64,000 nt of DNA from Dryococelus australis (GCA_029891345.1 CM056993.1:277652016-277716015), one strand, 5' to 3'. Counted from the stretch's first letter, positions 1-12,759 are shown. Translations and numbers: made by a program. The notes: generated by a model from the letters alone, not told the origin.

Positions 1-216
1 GAAAATTGTTCTGCGTCACATTATTACTCCCCGATTCCGGGGTATAACTCTAAAAGATTGGTGGGGCATTACATGGAGAGGGCCACTATAAAAGTCGTGA
101 CAAATATACGGCTCTGTTGCTTGTTGCTCCCCAGGGTAATTATCTTGCATTTCCCCGCAGTTTTAATTGGGAGGTTCCTATGAGACGATAATCGAACATG
201 AATACTATCCAACAAA
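1..216. other. Unassigned flank
   Basis: No coding exon, repeat end or RNA gene is recognised here. A TATAAAAG string occurs at about 88-95, but nothing around it supports a promoter. Confidence 0.5.
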
Positions 217-345
<129 letters not shown>

Positions 346-621
346 TTACGTTGTCCGTTTTTGTACAGAGCATGGCAACAATCACGTGGAAATACGATTG
401 TTATTGAACAGCGTGTATAGACGTGGCCACACGCGATGTCCTCATGTATGCATGTGTGAATATCGAAAATATTGGTTATTGACAATTTTTTAAAATCTGA
501 ACCACTACATTACCCGAATTGCCTGTTTCTGGCAAACTTGAGCTACATTTCGCAAGTTGCATTTTAGTGCCCTATATTGCCGTTTTAAGAGTTTTGCAAG
601 ACGCGTGTTCCCAAACTTCCC

Positions 622-682
622 TTATTATTATTATTATTATTATTATTACTGTGGTTGTTGTTGTTGTTGTTGTTGTTGTTGT
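622..682. repeat. (TTA)n-(TTG)n compound microsatellite
   Basis: About nine TTA units are followed by about nine TTG units. This compound trinucleotide array gives spurious poly-Ile and poly-Val frames. Confidence 0.97.
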
Positions 683-1503
683 AACTGGATACAGTTGCCT
701 AAAACGCGTTTACCTAAGAGACATTTAACCAAAAATATCTTATGACAAGTTAATTTCACACCAAATGATTTTAAGCCAAGTAACATTTATGGCAGATGGT
801 TTATTATGCCAAGTTATTTTTAACGTGAAATGACATATCTAGGTTACTTTTAGGATACGTGATAATTCTGCAAAGAGTTTCCCGTTCAGCGCTTTTTAGT
901 CCAAATAATGCTTTGTGACTTCGCAAACTCACTGTTATCGTTTATGTACGATCCGTGACTGTGTTACAACCTTGCCATTTGATTTATTCTGTTGACACCA
1001 AAATAACATAACGACAAATTTCCGCTTTACATGAAACATCGCGTGATACATTACGTACTGGAGGTCATGTATACAGGGGGGAAGGAAACGTTATTTGTTG
1101 CTACTGTATTTGTGAACACCCGAGTGCTTAAAACTGCTCTGATAAATGAAAATATAATATAATACAGTGTTATGTAGAAACGAGTGGTAGCCACAGTTTT
1201 GTGCAATTACCGCGGATAATATGGACTGTTTAATGAATGTATAGAATAATGTCGTGTTAACAATCACAAAAAGGTAGTAGAAAATAGCATATTTTAAATT
1301 TCATTTTGTTTTTGTACGGCAGCTTTACGTAAGAAAAAGTAGGCCTACTTCCTATTTCAGAATTTTCATTGCAATATCACAAATCCTATTAAAGTGGATT
1401 AATAATAAATTAAAAGTACAGAATTAAAAAAAAAAATGGAAAAATTTTGGTTTACAAAATTGGTTGCAGACTAATATAGTTTCTTATAACGTGTAATGTT
1501 GTC
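683..1503. other. Unassigned AT-rich DNA
   Basis: No recognisable gene or repeat. A short A run lies near 1426-1435. Confidence 0.5.
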
Positions 1504-1514
1504 GTGATCACTTA

Positions 1515-1768
1515 GAGTGAATGAAGAGATATAGTCCGCTCTAAACATCGCGGTCTTGAGAGCCGATGAGGGCGAAGTCAGGTGAGTATGGAGCAGCGCC
1601 GGAATGAAAATGCGAGGGAAACGGGAGATCCCCAAGAAAACCCGCCGACCAACTGCACCGTCCGGCACGACTGCCACTTGCGAAAATCCGGAGTGGACCG
1701 GCCGGGGATTGAACCCGGTTCGTCTCGGAGAGAGGTGAGCAATCTAACAGCTCAGCCACCGTGTGCCT
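1515..1768 (-). mobile_element. tRNA-derived SINE, reverse orientation
   Basis: Read on the minus strand, a tRNA-like head carries an A-box-like tggctgagctgtta (about 1745-1758) and a good B box, ggttcaatcccc (about 1704-1716). A GC-richer body follows down to about 1560. The string gtgatcac[t/c]ta occurs at 1504-1514 and again at 1769-1779, which fits a target-site duplication flanking the insertion. These pol III promoter boxes are what define tRNA-derived SINEs. The 3' end lacks a clear A-rich tail, so the inner boundary is approximate. The family is not named. Confidence 0.7.
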
Positions 1769-1922
1769 GTGATCACCTAAAATTTGAAAGAGACAACACC
1801 ATATCTCATAAATATGATTCTTAATGATTCTCATAAATATGAAGCATATTAAAATAATATGATGCTTACTAAAACATGTCGTTGTAACAATTATTTTAAA
1901 CACTATTTCGTCCGAAGTGCAT

Positions 1923-3495
1923 CAGTGGCGGCAGGTGACTTTTGAAACTGGGAGGGCTGTAGCGATCCTAACTCATATCATCACAAATATAATTATTTAA
2001 ATGGCACAGTGATAAATATATTGCGTACGACAGCCTTAAGTAAGTGTAGCTTATGTAGCTAAATACAAAAAATAAGTGTGGTTGTTTGAAGAAAGATGTA
2101 TCACTGCCCGATTTGTAATGGTCAACATGCTGTGACCAATGGTTCAGATCTAATCACTACCACAGGTATGTATTTGTTTAATGTTTGTTTAGGTTATATG
2201 CCTTCCTACCAGTACCTACATGGTGTGGTACATTACACGAGACGACGAGAGATAACACAATAATACGAATTCTACCATACTAATGATGATAATAACTTAA
2301 ATATACTAAGACAAATATTTTTGAAACCAAATACTAATTTACATAGCCTACAGTACATACAAAATTCATGTCAAATTTAAATTACAGGATGAAAGTGCTA
2401 TATCTTAATTAATACATTTGTAAAAAAAATTCATTCGTCAACCTGTACGCGCTAACTGGCAATATATATTCACCTTACCAAGCAATGGAAATTTAATGGC
2501 ATTTTTATATTTTGCGTACATGATTTATGTATTTTAACTTTGTCTCCCAAATGTTTTAAATCTTTTACCCTATTGACAGTCCTCACAAGATCATTACGTT
2601 TCATTACCAAAAACAATTTAACAAAACAACACATTTACAACATCACACCCGCATAGCCAGTCCCCGAAATTGTATGTACTTACGTCGAATTTTCTCGTAT
2701 ACGAACCATTTACTACCTTGGCTTTGTTGTTGAATTATATTTAACTGTGGCCTTGCTGGTCCCAGATTCTGTAGCTCTAGTTAATTCTCGTAATTAAAAA
2801 TCTTTGTCGTAATAAGGTTACTCGCCGAATTAACAATTATTTACAAGTTTACACAAAACGACATTAACAACAATTTAACCCTGCTTCTGACCGATGCTCA
2901 TAGCTCATCATTAATTAACAACAAACTTATTCAGAGTATTACACATTATATTTAAAGCTCACGCGAGTTTCAACGATATCTATAAATAAAAAAAATTCGA
3001 AATAAATACAAGAATTGTTAAGAAATGTGTTTTAAAAACTGCAAAAGAGTGGATCGCGAAAGTGTGCTTACAAAACATGTAGTTTTGGTAGCTTCGTCAA
3101 GTTACAGGAAACAATTTTTTTGTTTGAGCAGGGGCGCGCCCAGCTCTCTCCGATTTACAGCATGCGATTGGATGGAAAGGGCTGAGCCCCTGAAGTCTTC
3201 CCTCCCTCTCGTAGCACCCCTAGTCATGTAGCACCCATAGTCCTATGTTACGGTTATCTCTCTCTACTAGCTCTACCCACTTCGGGGCGAGGAATCTACC
3301 GCCCCACCACTCGACATTTCCAAAAACATTTCTCTTGTGACAAGAGTCTGGTCCATCTCAAAAATATTTGCTGCGAAATAACCTCCGTATTCGTACGCAG
3401 TATTATTTACTGAGTAGCAGATAAGTAAAGGTATGCATTCTGAGATTTTATTAAGAGGGCTGCACCCCGCAGCCCTACTTCAGCAGCCGCCACTG
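1923..3495. mobile_element. Non-autonomous hAT-like element, 1.57 kb
   Basis: The left end reads CAGTGGCGGCAGGTGAC and the right end is its approximate inverse, GCAGCCGCCACTG. The GGGAGGGCTG block near 1950 is echoed by the GCAGCCCT block near 3470. Immediately outside are the 8-mers aagtgcat (1915-1922) and aaatgcat (3496-3503), which match at 7 of 8 positions, as expected for an aged hAT target-site duplication. The interior is AT-rich and shows no hAT dimerisation domain or other transposase remnant, so the copy would depend on a transposase elsewhere. The inverted repeats are short and imperfect. The superfamily call rests on the CAGTGGCGGC terminus plus the 8-bp duplication. Confidence 0.7.
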
Positions 3496-3503
3496 AAATG
3501 CAT

Positions 3504-4330
3504 TAGGAAGTGAGGAATCGACCCTTTTGCACCCACAGTGCCAACAAATATTCAGGTTTCCATTTACAGGACTGGCATTCTTACTAACTCAACACAGAAC
3601 TAATGTATTCATATCTTGGAACCATTAGTATCTGTGCATCTCCGTTGAAAACGGCAAGTATACCCTAAACACAAACTTCAAACCAGAAGAGAATAATAAC
3701 TGCAATAAGCGTATAGAAATTAACTACCCAAATTCGAGCATGTGTGGTTTTCCTGCAGCAAACCGTGAAAGAAAAAATTGGTGAGGAGTAACAAAACTCT
3801 TTGGTTGATGCTTTCCATGGCGAAATTTTGTTTCTGCTAAGAAAACAGATTGTGGTACCCAATAATACGTAGACTGACAAGTACCAACGCTATTTAGTGC
3901 TCACTAACATTTGTATATACACTAAATGTATTGGATATCACCAAAATATTTAGTTGACAGCAATAGCATTAATATCATACACAGTAATAACATTTAGCTG
4001 CGACTGCAAAACTACTTCCGTTATATTCTACGTGTGCGCTCTGGCTGGCATATTCGAAGTGGCCACTTTCTGTGTGGTGGCGACGCCATATTTGTCCTTG
4101 TTCGTTTCTTTGCATCAGGTTATGAACTAATTCATGAGGGATATTCTTAAGAACATCGTTTATAACGTTCCTTTCTTCAAAATAAGTAAATGTTACACGT
4201 AAATTTTTCTAGAAAATTAACTTTCAATGAGGTGAATTGTTAAGGCCTTGTCGTGTGTGCCACATACTAGACTTAGGTTGTCTACATGCTCCAGAAAGTT
4301 CATTCTCGTCGAGCAAGTTGGCACAACGGA
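3504..4330. other. Unassigned DNA between hAT element and SINE
   Basis: No exon or repeat terminus was recognised. Open frames here are short and without motifs. Confidence 0.5.
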
Positions 4331-4332
4331 GC

Positions 4333-4530
4333 CGTGCCCTCATTGTTCAGGGGTAGGGTGGCCGACCTGTAGTCGGAGGGTAACGGGTTCGCGCCCCGGT
4401 GCCTCCGACGCGGTAGATTTTCAGTTCACTTGCCGCACTGCGAAGTTGTCAGCAAGTCGGTCTCACTAGAGCTCCTTCAACGTCAAGTGTTACAACCACG
4501 TCAAATGAAGAAAGGCGAAAAAGAAAAAAA
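4333..4530 (+). mobile_element. tRNA-like SINE
   Basis: A plus-strand tRNA-like head has an internal hairpin (cctgtagtcggagg) and the B-box-like gggttcgcgcccc at about 4385-4397. It is followed by a body and an A-rich tail (gaaaaagaaaaaaataataaa) near 4517-4537. A second B-box-like ggtcgagtcccgc lies at about 4567-4579, so a second tRNA-derived fragment may abut it. The family is not named and no target duplication was found. Confidence 0.55.
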
Positions 4531-4579
4531 TAATAAACACCGAGTTCGCATGTGATAGGTCCAGAGGTCGAGTCCCGCT

Positions 4580-5600
4580 CTTGGCGATCGTTAGTTTATT
4601 TTTTGAGTTTTGGTGACCACCAACGTGATTTTGTTGTTGTCACTAAATACTGGAATGACAAAAAACTTCTGTTGGTGCTACAAAATATTTTGTGATTTCT
4701 ATATCGAGAAAAGAATTTTGTGGCCACCAATCAAATTTGTTTCGTCACCATAAAGCCGTATTTTCAGTGAGTAAACAACTTTCACTGTTTTCTGTCTCGC
4801 AAAAAAAAAGAGTAGACAAGAAAAACGTATCAAAATCCTTTTCGATGTTTAGAGGAGGGAAGGCACTTAGGTATGACATAGCAGACTTTACCAATTCATA
4901 TTTATACTTCAAATGTGGTTACAATATTAAAATATGTGCAGATAGCATAAAGTTTCCAAGTTCAAAGTAACTACAAGATCAAAGAGGTTGAAAGGCTGCT
5001 GCCTGGTTTGACATCAGTGAGAACTGGGTATAGGGAAATACATGTTAATGAAATTACATTTAGAGAAGCCAATTTCAAAGATATAAATTTGAAACAAAAA
5101 CCTATGCGTGAGAAATGATAATGTAAAGGTGTGGCTATAGCCGAATATATCAATTTGTGTTTAACTCTTTTTAAATTAAAGTTATAATTTTTGAGTCTTT
5201 CCAGAAAACAGGCTATACATTAATGGTACAAAAGGTTTATTTTGGCAAGAGATATGTATCTTTCTGCTGGAAAAAGTCAGCGGCGGCATAAATTTACCTT
5301 GGACAGGAACGCCACAAAAGTGAATATTGTTAAAAAATATTTGGTGCAGGGGCAAAATTTACAGGAGAGCGTACATGATAGTACGCGAAGTAATCCTCCG
5401 TTACTCTGCCAGATGATGCGTGTTGTGGTCCGTGAGGGTAGGGGGCGTTTATCTTTGAGAATAATAAGGAAGAGAGTACTCCAAAATCTGTCATTCGTTA
5501 TTCTAATGCCTTGCAGAGCAGTGTTTTGTAATGCCAACATTATTTTGTGAGGTCATGTGAGGAAAATAACTTTGGCAGCTCTAAAATTATATTTACTGAC
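4580..5600. other. Unassigned DNA upstream of candidate exon
   Basis: Two open frames of 90-100 codons (4692-4970 and 5242-5550) show no family motif or splice support. They are not called as genes. Confidence 0.45.
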
Positions 5601-5704
5601 ATGGCAAAGACAACTACCCGCAGAAGATTAACCGTATCAACACGGTGTAAATCCGTCAGAAGAAAAGCGGAGCGAGCCCGAAAAGCCAAGCTGTTGAAGT
5701 CTTT
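5601..5704 (+). pseudogene. Candidate first exon of the Mutator-like/YqaJ gene
   Basis: An ATG opens 34 codons plus two bases of a strongly basic peptide (MAKTTTRRRLT..., then VRRKAERARKAKLLKS). It ends at a consensus donor (ttt|gtaagt, GT at 5705-5706). Skipping the unspliced stop, the leftover TT joins in phase with the G at 9463, where an acceptor (tttttcag-like, AG at 9461-9462) opens the first readable exon of the Mutator-like gene. The matching phase and the basic N terminus support a common gene. The 3.76-kb intron and possible missing exons keep this an inference. Alternatively it is an unrelated short exon or chance. Confidence 0.45.
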
Positions 5705-7141
5705 GTAAGTATGATATTATTACTTTCTTTCACGCCTAGTTTTTTGTAATATTAATAATTAAGAGTATGTTATTCAAATTGTATTTTAGTCTGAAGCAAG
5801 GAGTATTAAATGAGCTTTTTTTTCTTGAACACTTACCATGAGTTGCTTTACGAAGTTCGTATTCAACCTAATACTAGTCTAGTGGCAGACACGCGAAATG
5901 GGTCTTTCGTATGCGAGCACCCGGGAATAAAGATGATACATAAAGATTTTTGCAACTGAATATTCTTGAGAGTACTGCAAAAGTTTGAAACGGATGGAAC
6001 ATTTATAATAAATAATACGAAATTGATTTAAATCTTTTATTTATTTCTTTTTCTTTATTTCTCATCTACAAATAAGGCATTAGGTTTTTCTTACATTCAC
6101 ACATGAACACTGTTGTAAAGCATATCAAAATACAATTGATTTAAAACAAAAACAAAATACTTATGCGAGTTACGTAAAACTATAAAATGTTGACAAAACA
6201 CACGTCAACATGCATACAATAGCGGATAAAATAATCTTTATGGCTCATGATTTGCAGAAACCAGAAATTGATGACAACTCAATTTTAAGTTGAGATGATT
6301 ATTAAACTGTAAAATACTGGTTCTCTGACAATTTTAAAGTGAGATAGTGTTTTCATGCCTCAGCAATAAAGTAATGCATATAGGTAAGACAAGGTTTCGA
6401 GAAGTAATTGTTATTCAGTCATAAGTTTGGAATTTAAGTTGGTCTCGAAATTAAATAAATGCTTCACTTAAATACAGATGTGCGTGAAATATTTGCGAAC
6501 TCTCTCCACATTAAAAGGATTAAAAAAACTTAGTTAACAAAATTTTTTACTGTGCGAACTAATTTAATAGTTTTTTGACCCTACATAAACCATCTAAACG
6601 ACAGGAATGTTGTATGATCTTGGTGGGTAAGGTGATCATTGTCACAAATTTTTTCCGCATTCGAAAACAAGTCGGGAACTTTTACTCATATATTTTTTGT
6701 ATAAATCCAGCTTACTTATACTACACAAGCGTGTGACATTAAATATCTGATCGCTGAAAAACGTGTTGCTAACTGTGCGTAGAACGTCAATAATTAGTGT
6801 TATATGTCGTTTTTCTGAATATACTTTGTGCTTGTTTGCTGCACTTCCATAGCATAATCGGAAGATGAAATGCCATGTTAGCGTATTACAGCAAGGGAAT
6901 TATAAGAAAAAAAACTTATTACTCGAAAAAATACTATTGCGTTGTGCATTAACACGTGATGCCGCCTTACTTGTTCACCTACGAAAGCGGCAATGGTAAA
7001 GAGAAGGAAAAAATATATAGATAAACGCAATTTTTTTTTTAGTAAGTGGAATTCGTGTGAGCAACCGACCAAAAGTGTCGCCACGCTTAAACACCAATGA
7101 CCTGCGATTATGCTTACATTATGTTTTAATACACATTTTCG
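5705..7141. other. Unassigned AT-rich DNA, possibly intronic
   Basis: No motif, repeat end or RNA gene recognised. It would be intron 1 if the exon at 5601-5704 belongs to the downstream gene. Confidence 0.4.
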
Positions 7142-7142
7142 T

Positions 7143-7425
7143 ACACTCTAAACTTGAATCGCTGAAAAATCAACTACTTCAGTGAAATTTCATTACTTTC
7201 GGTCAGAAATGAGCCACCGAAGTTAGTGAAACTGTACTGAATCTTTCAGTGACTGAATGCCACTGATTTCAAGGCGATTCGTACATATTTCCAGCGAATA
7301 TCACTGGCTTGGTAACTGGTTGACAGTGAATTCCAGTGATTCGCCAGTCGGTAACACCTTGTAAACCGGATTTTCAGTGATTAATTTTTCACTGATTGTA
7401 ACCGCTTATTCGTTTTTACAGAGAA
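7143..7425. mobile_element. CACTGATT-rich MITE, copy 1
   Basis: The copy begins with acactctaaacttgaatcgctg and is studded with short inverted and direct copies of CAGTGA/TCACTG. The same edge (CTCTAAAT..GAATCAGTG) begins the copy at 60288 and, reversed, ends the copies at 36928 and 61260. The right edge is uncertain. No coding sequence. Confidence 0.6.
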
Positions 7426-9462
7426 ACGTGTATTATCTTCCCCGATTTTTTTTAGTTATTTGTTGGAATTTGTTTGAGAGTATAGGCTTCAACTACACCA
7501 TGTGTGGCCTTCTCGTGAAGTGCCATTAGAGTTTTTTTTATCGGTTTTAAGGCGCCGCCACAATTTAGATGTGTATATGTGTATGTCTGAGCTGTTTGGC
7601 CATGTTGTCCGTCCGTGTCGTCTGGCAAGTTGAATACCACTGTTGTCTTATCTGATGCGCTTGGTTCCAGTGTGCATGCATACGTAGATGGCAGCATATT
7701 ATAAAGAAATTTTATTTGATTTGTTTGTTTGCTTCAGACATAATTTTTTTGCCAAAAATGTGTTTTGGCAATATAATAATACGTGTCTGAACAAATAATT
7801 TAGCTGTAATTCTTGCCACAAATAAGCAGTAACTCTTGGTATTAAAATAATCACCTGGAAAAATGTTAAAAAATTTTGACAAATGAAGTTTTCTTATAAG
7901 GCGTAAATTTATCAGACGTAAATAATACTGAATTACTGCCAGGACCAAATAATACCAAGGAAACAAAATATTGTTTTATACCTGTACATTTGTTTTCGGA
8001 CTATTTTGCTATCTGTTTACACTTATCTCGGATATCATTGGTGTTAGCTACTTATGACATCAGCTGCAGATGGTACAGTCTGATCATTCCGTTCTCCAAA
8101 TTTGGAACTTGGTGAGCTGAAGGCAGCCAGCACTGTATCAAAATCTTACGCCAGAGGCTACATGGACCAATCCGATACGGTATCGAGATCTGCATCATCA
8201 ACACGGATGGTACGGTCAAACACTTCTGCGCAATTGTGGCAGGGCCCGTACGAGCGTGCCAGACAAGCTTTGGGGAGAGTCGCCTTTTACATGACCATCC
8301 TGTCTCGCATGTTATTTTGTCACGTGTAGTTGAATAACTTTTAGCGTGTTATGTATTGTGTTTTATTTTATTAAGCTGTGCTGAAAGGGCTCTGATTATG
8401 GTCATGGTATTGTTTCAGCCTCTTTTCACACATTCGTCTCTCTTTTTTCAGTAGTAGTAAGTATTTGGTAGTAGTATTATTTAGTAGTTTTTAGTAGTTT
8501 GGTTGAAACAATTGAGCATATTTTGAATTTTACGAAGAGCTTCTTTGAATTTCAATTTTTCTGGCAATTGTTTTCAGCAATGAGCGTTCTTGTGTAATGT
8601 TTTAATGTGTTTATTGATTTGTTTCTCGTTTCCACGTAACTTACTTTTCATGGTCATATTTGAAATTTTTATACGACTTTAATAGCTATTGTGTCAACAC
8701 TTGTACTCGTTCCCGCTTGGAGACAGCCGAATATTATTTTTATCCAACTTAATGTTTCGGCCATTATTTTATACAAATTAATATAGTAAACTAGTAAAAT
8801 GCGAATTTGTAATCGTCCTTAAAAATTTTAACAGTTAAAACAGTGTATTATTTTTAATATATTATTGTTATCACAGTCATGTCACTCATCAGTTAGTTCG
8901 GTGTAGTAGTTAAGGATAGTTACAAGAGAGCATTATATATATTCTTTATTTAGAGTTATTTTACTTATTTATTTTTTTATGTTATTTTAGATAGAGGTAA
9001 CTAAAAGTGTAGGAGATGGTATATACTGTTAATATTTGTAATTTACTTCCATTTTGTAACTCAAGGAGTACCTAGTTTCCGTTGGCGAGCGGGGAGATTT
9101 GCTGTTGCATGTTTTCTTATGTTGCAATGCTTATTGCCTCAATTACAACTACTCAAGGCGAGCTTAGTGCGAGCCGTCGCACTAAGGCACGTTCATGTTC
9201 AATAACAATACATACATTCGTACACACACAACTTACAAATGAGGTTGACATACAAGCTTAAGTGTAATATTACAAATATACACATCTCGCAATAAGAGTG
9301 TTATATTATTTCTTACATGAAAAACTTGTGTGGTTTTATTAAGGATACTTTTGACAGTTCAGTTTCCAAGGATTTTTTTTTTGTAAAAGTAAAAAAAAAT
9401 GTTAACAGTGAAATAATGAACGACATTATAACAATTGAAGTATTTTCTACACTTGTTTTCAG
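7426..9462. other. Unassigned AT-rich DNA
   Basis: About 2 kb without a recognised exon. An open frame at 8102-8329 is GC-richer than its surroundings but has no motif. Confidence 0.4.
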
Positions 9463-10168
9463 GGCTTCAGAAGCAATAAATACTGCTAGTATTTCAACAC
9501 AAGATTGTGTACTTCCAAACAATATCCCACATCTACATGATGACACAGAGCTCAAAGGACGCAGAATTGTAGACATTCGTCATATGTTTTCAAGCATACA
9601 GAGCATCAATGACCATGCTTCTTTCGGCTGCTCATTCTCCGACATGGAAGCAACCAAAGAAACACGCCAAGGTCTCGCGAGTACAATATATTTCAAGTGC
9701 AAAAATTGCAATATTAAAGAAAATCCAGACTGAAAGTTATGCTGAAAAAAATACCTGTATGAATGTTAATACTGCTACTGTTAGTGGTTCCATGGCTATA
9801 GTGGTAGGATTTTCGCAGCTTGGAGAATTCTTTGCGGTACTTGATATGCCTTTTATGAGTAAATCCACGTGGAATACTCGCCAAGAACAAGTTGTTAAGG
9901 ATAAACGTTTATTCACTGTCTGTTCTTATAACTATTGAAAAAATTAACATAATTACAATTACCGAAGAAATACTGCAGTGGTGGTCTTATTAGAAGAGAT
10001 CTATGTATTACATTAGCACAAAAAAATTAGATTTTTGCTAATGTCCATATATGTATATGTGAATGTGGTGATGTTGACAACGAAGGTTTCCCATTGGTAA
10101 CAGTCGTCGCAGACTGCATGCGGGGAAAAAGATCCTACCGGAATAAGTACAATTCCCTGTCTGGAACA
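9463..10168 (+). pseudogene. Mutator-like gene, exon A (transposase N part)
   Basis: The acceptor AG is at 9461-9462 and the donor gtaagt starts at 10169. The exon encodes the cysteine-containing N part (FKCKNCN near 9695) and the NEGFPLVTVVAD block near 10085. The frame changes near 9725-9735, and the stretch 9940-10050 is badly degraded with stops. The two frames carry the two halves of one conserved domain, so the break is a decay event and not two genes. Confidence 0.75.
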
Positions 10169-10278
10169 GTAAGTAATGTCACGAATTTCATATCTTTATA
10201 CGTATCTATATTTTTATGCATATCTATATTTCTATACAGTTATTCTCACAGATCACTAACTGATTCATCATTTCGCAG

Positions 10279-10492
10279 GCTGCTATAGTAAGCTACCGAA
10301 CTAAAAAAAGCTATACACCTAGAAGTGAGAAATAAGTACTGTGCGATATGTGATCGGAAACACAGGAAATCATACATTCCCCTGCATAAGTGTTACAAGA
10401 ACTGGACAGGAGCGTAAACTCCCATGGAAGCCGATGGGATTGTAGCAGGTTTCACAAAAAGTGTTCCGCTACATGGAATCAAGTAAGTCGTA
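10279..10492 (+). pseudogene. Mutator-like gene, exon B
   Basis: The acceptor tttcgcag ends at 10278 and the donor gtaagt begins at 10493. The exon opens in phase 0 with AAIVSYRTKKSY. It then shifts frame near 10325, where a CAICDR cysteine pair resumes, has an in-frame TAA after KCYKNWTGA, and continues through MEADGIVAGFTKSVPLHGI to the donor. It is flanked by introns of about 110 and 98 bp, short as expected for insect introns. Confidence 0.75.
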
Positions 10493-10590
10493 GTACGACA
10501 TTTTACTAACTTAAATTTTTAACTGATTTGTTAATTACAAATATTTTAAAATGTTATGCACTGATGTCATCTATTCAATTTTCTCGGTAG

Positions 10591-11178
10591 TATTTTTCTC
10601 TGTGGATATGCACGATTGATTGGTGAGGGGAATAGCAGTGTTCATAAGAAACGGATTGAATCTTTGCCTTATGGACCAGATTTTCTCTTTGAAAAAATAG
10701 AATGCAGAAATCATATTCTACGAAATTATGCTAACAGGCTACGGGAATTATCACTTAATAAAAATATTGGGACAGTTCAACAGAGGAGTACGATCAGACA
10801 AAACATATTGCGACTGCGTTCAGGTATTTCTAAAGCTATACAACACAGAAAAGCCGAAGGCCTTCCTCGAAACGTTAGCTGCGAACAGTTGAGAAAAGAT
10901 ATTTTGAATGGTCCTCATCATGTATTTGGTGACCACACTCATTGTCCTGAGAGAGGATATTTTTGTAACGGTCCGGAACCAGAAGTGAGTAATGAGGTTC
11001 CTGCTATTAAAGAAACTGGGATTTTCACTGAAATTCAGTCAGTATTTGAACAGAGTTGCTCACTATACAAACAGTTTAATTGGAGATGTTGACAACTGCG
11101 TAGAGCAATTAAATTCTTTTGTTGCCAAAACTATAGGTGGAAAACGTTATAACTTCAGCATGCGCCAGTTCATTTCAG
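10591..11178 (+). pseudogene. Mutator-like gene, exon C
   Basis: The acceptor ttctcggtag ends at 10590 and the phase carries over from the preceding AA. It encodes LIGEGNSSVHK, the KIECRNHILRNYANRL block and NVSCEQLRKDILNGPHHVFGD, with the C/H-rich HTHCPERGYFC near 10935. There is one frameshift near 11060-11085. The probable donor is tcag|gtgatg at 11179, which joins SMRQFIS to GRSQYAVVAHN of the next exon in phase. Confidence 0.78.
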
Positions 11179-11773
11179 GTGATGTCAGCAAATTTCAATA
11201 TATGGTTGATAAAGCAATAAATAATTTTTCATCCTAAGTAATTGCAACGTTTGCTGCAATTTCCAATCCGCCAGCAGCGTGTGGTATTGTTTTTAGCCAA
11301 CTTCATTGCATGAATACCTGTGTATGGGACAAAACATTTTAACATACCTAAAAAATTTGGGAGCTGTCCAATATTTTAAAGCGCGAATGGAATGGTGTAC
11401 GGAAAATATACATAGTTGATCATTTGGCTGCGTTTTTATAAGCTTCTAATGTTTACAGACTTGCATGGTTCTTTATAAATTAATTGTTATGTATATTAAA
11501 AATAACATGGCCTACGGTATTATATCCAAACACCTAGTACCAAATATTAGATAGCGTAATAAGAAATTTGACATCTGTGATGAAATAATTTACCGCTAAT
11601 AGAAATAATATTTTTGATATGAATATGAGTGATAAAATACGCCTGTGTTACATATGTATCTTATTTAAATATAATTGTAGTGATAAAGAACTGTCACTGT
11701 TAAGCTTAAAGAATTTAGTACGTGATACATGATGTTTTCGTACTTATTTCACAATTTCTATTTTTCGTTCCAG

Positions 11774-12596
11774 GGAAGAAGTCAGTATGCAGTTGTGGCG
11801 CACAACTCAAAGAGTGCGTTGCATAGACTTGTACACAAAACATTGACTAATAGGAGTCCTGGAGTCTTTACAAAGAAATATATTGTTCAGAATAGGTCAA
11901 GCACTAAATTACGCCAACGCCGAAAGAACTCAGTTGCCAAAATATCACTGAAGTATAGTAGCACAGGCCCAGATGAGAATTATGGACCACATGCAGCAGA
12001 GCCTTTTATCACACACCCGTGATGATAAGCTTGCAGTTCTAAAAGAAGAGTATTTGAGATCTTTACAAGAAGAGTGTACCGATGAAAGAAGAAGGGCAAT
12101 ACAAAGTAACACAAAAGACCAAACTACTTCACAAGAATGGAGAGAGCACTGCGCCATGTTTTGGTAAAATATGAAAAATGCGAACCACGACTTCTTGTAC
12201 TTCTGTAGTAGAATATATCCGCTATTCGACATTCTCTGGAAATGCAGATACAAGATGATGTATAGAAATGGAGGCAACTGCATTGCTTTCAGTCAGTGAA
12301 ATACTTGGGGGAAAAATTGAAAAGTGTGGTTTCTTTATTCACAAAGAGTACCCTCATCTTGGAGCAAACCCAGATGGCGTCATAGAGGAAAGTGCAATCA
12401 TGTAGATAAAATGTCCTTCCTCAGCAAAATATGTATCTCCAGAAGAGGCTTTCACTGCAGGAAAGCTTAAATTTCTACAGTAAAGAAAATGACACGTCGA
12501 GGTATAAAGAAGAACATCCATATTTCCACCAAGTTCAAAGCCAACTTAACATAACAGAATGAGAAGTATATTACTTTGCTATGGGGACACCAAAAG
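11774..12596 (+). pseudogene. Mutator-like gene, exon D (YqaJ nuclease part)
   Basis: The acceptor ttcgttccag ends at 11773 and the donor caaaag|gtaggt is at 12597. It carries GRSQYAVVAHN, a basic linker, DENYGP, and NTKDQTTSQEW. It continues with the nuclease blocks TTTSCTSVVEYIRY, KCGFFIHKEYPHLGANPDG, IKCPSSAKYVSPEEAF and HPYFHQVQSQLNIT. There are frameshifts near 12000 and 12165, plus stops near 12258, 12402, 12480 and 12560. In YqaJ nucleases the G-x-x-P-D-G and E-x-K residues bind catalytic metal; here the E of E-x-K is lost to a stop codon. Confidence 0.8.
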
Positions 12597-12759
12597 GTAG
12601 GTCAGAAAAAAAAAAAAAAGAATTATTTATACTTGTCATTTTATGAGTATGGCTAAATGCAGCTAAGCGCAATTCGATTATATAAAAACAATTTAGTTGT
12701 ATTAATAGCGAATTTGAAAGCATACATTATATATATGAATACGAACGTGATTTGAGGTG

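Noticed and set aside
88..95. TATAAAAG as a promoter
   Set aside because: A single motif in AT-rich DNA with no downstream exon or other element.
519..745. Frames with poly-Ile, Val, Tyr or Cys runs
   Set aside because: Produced by the TTA/TTG microsatellite.
1700..1760. Functional tRNA gene
   Set aside because: The pol III boxes belong to a SINE head; the arms do not pair as a complete cloverleaf and the acceptor stem is missing.
4692..5550. Two plus-strand frames of about 90-100 codons
   Set aside because: No motif, no splice sites in phase, and composition like the surrounding DNA.
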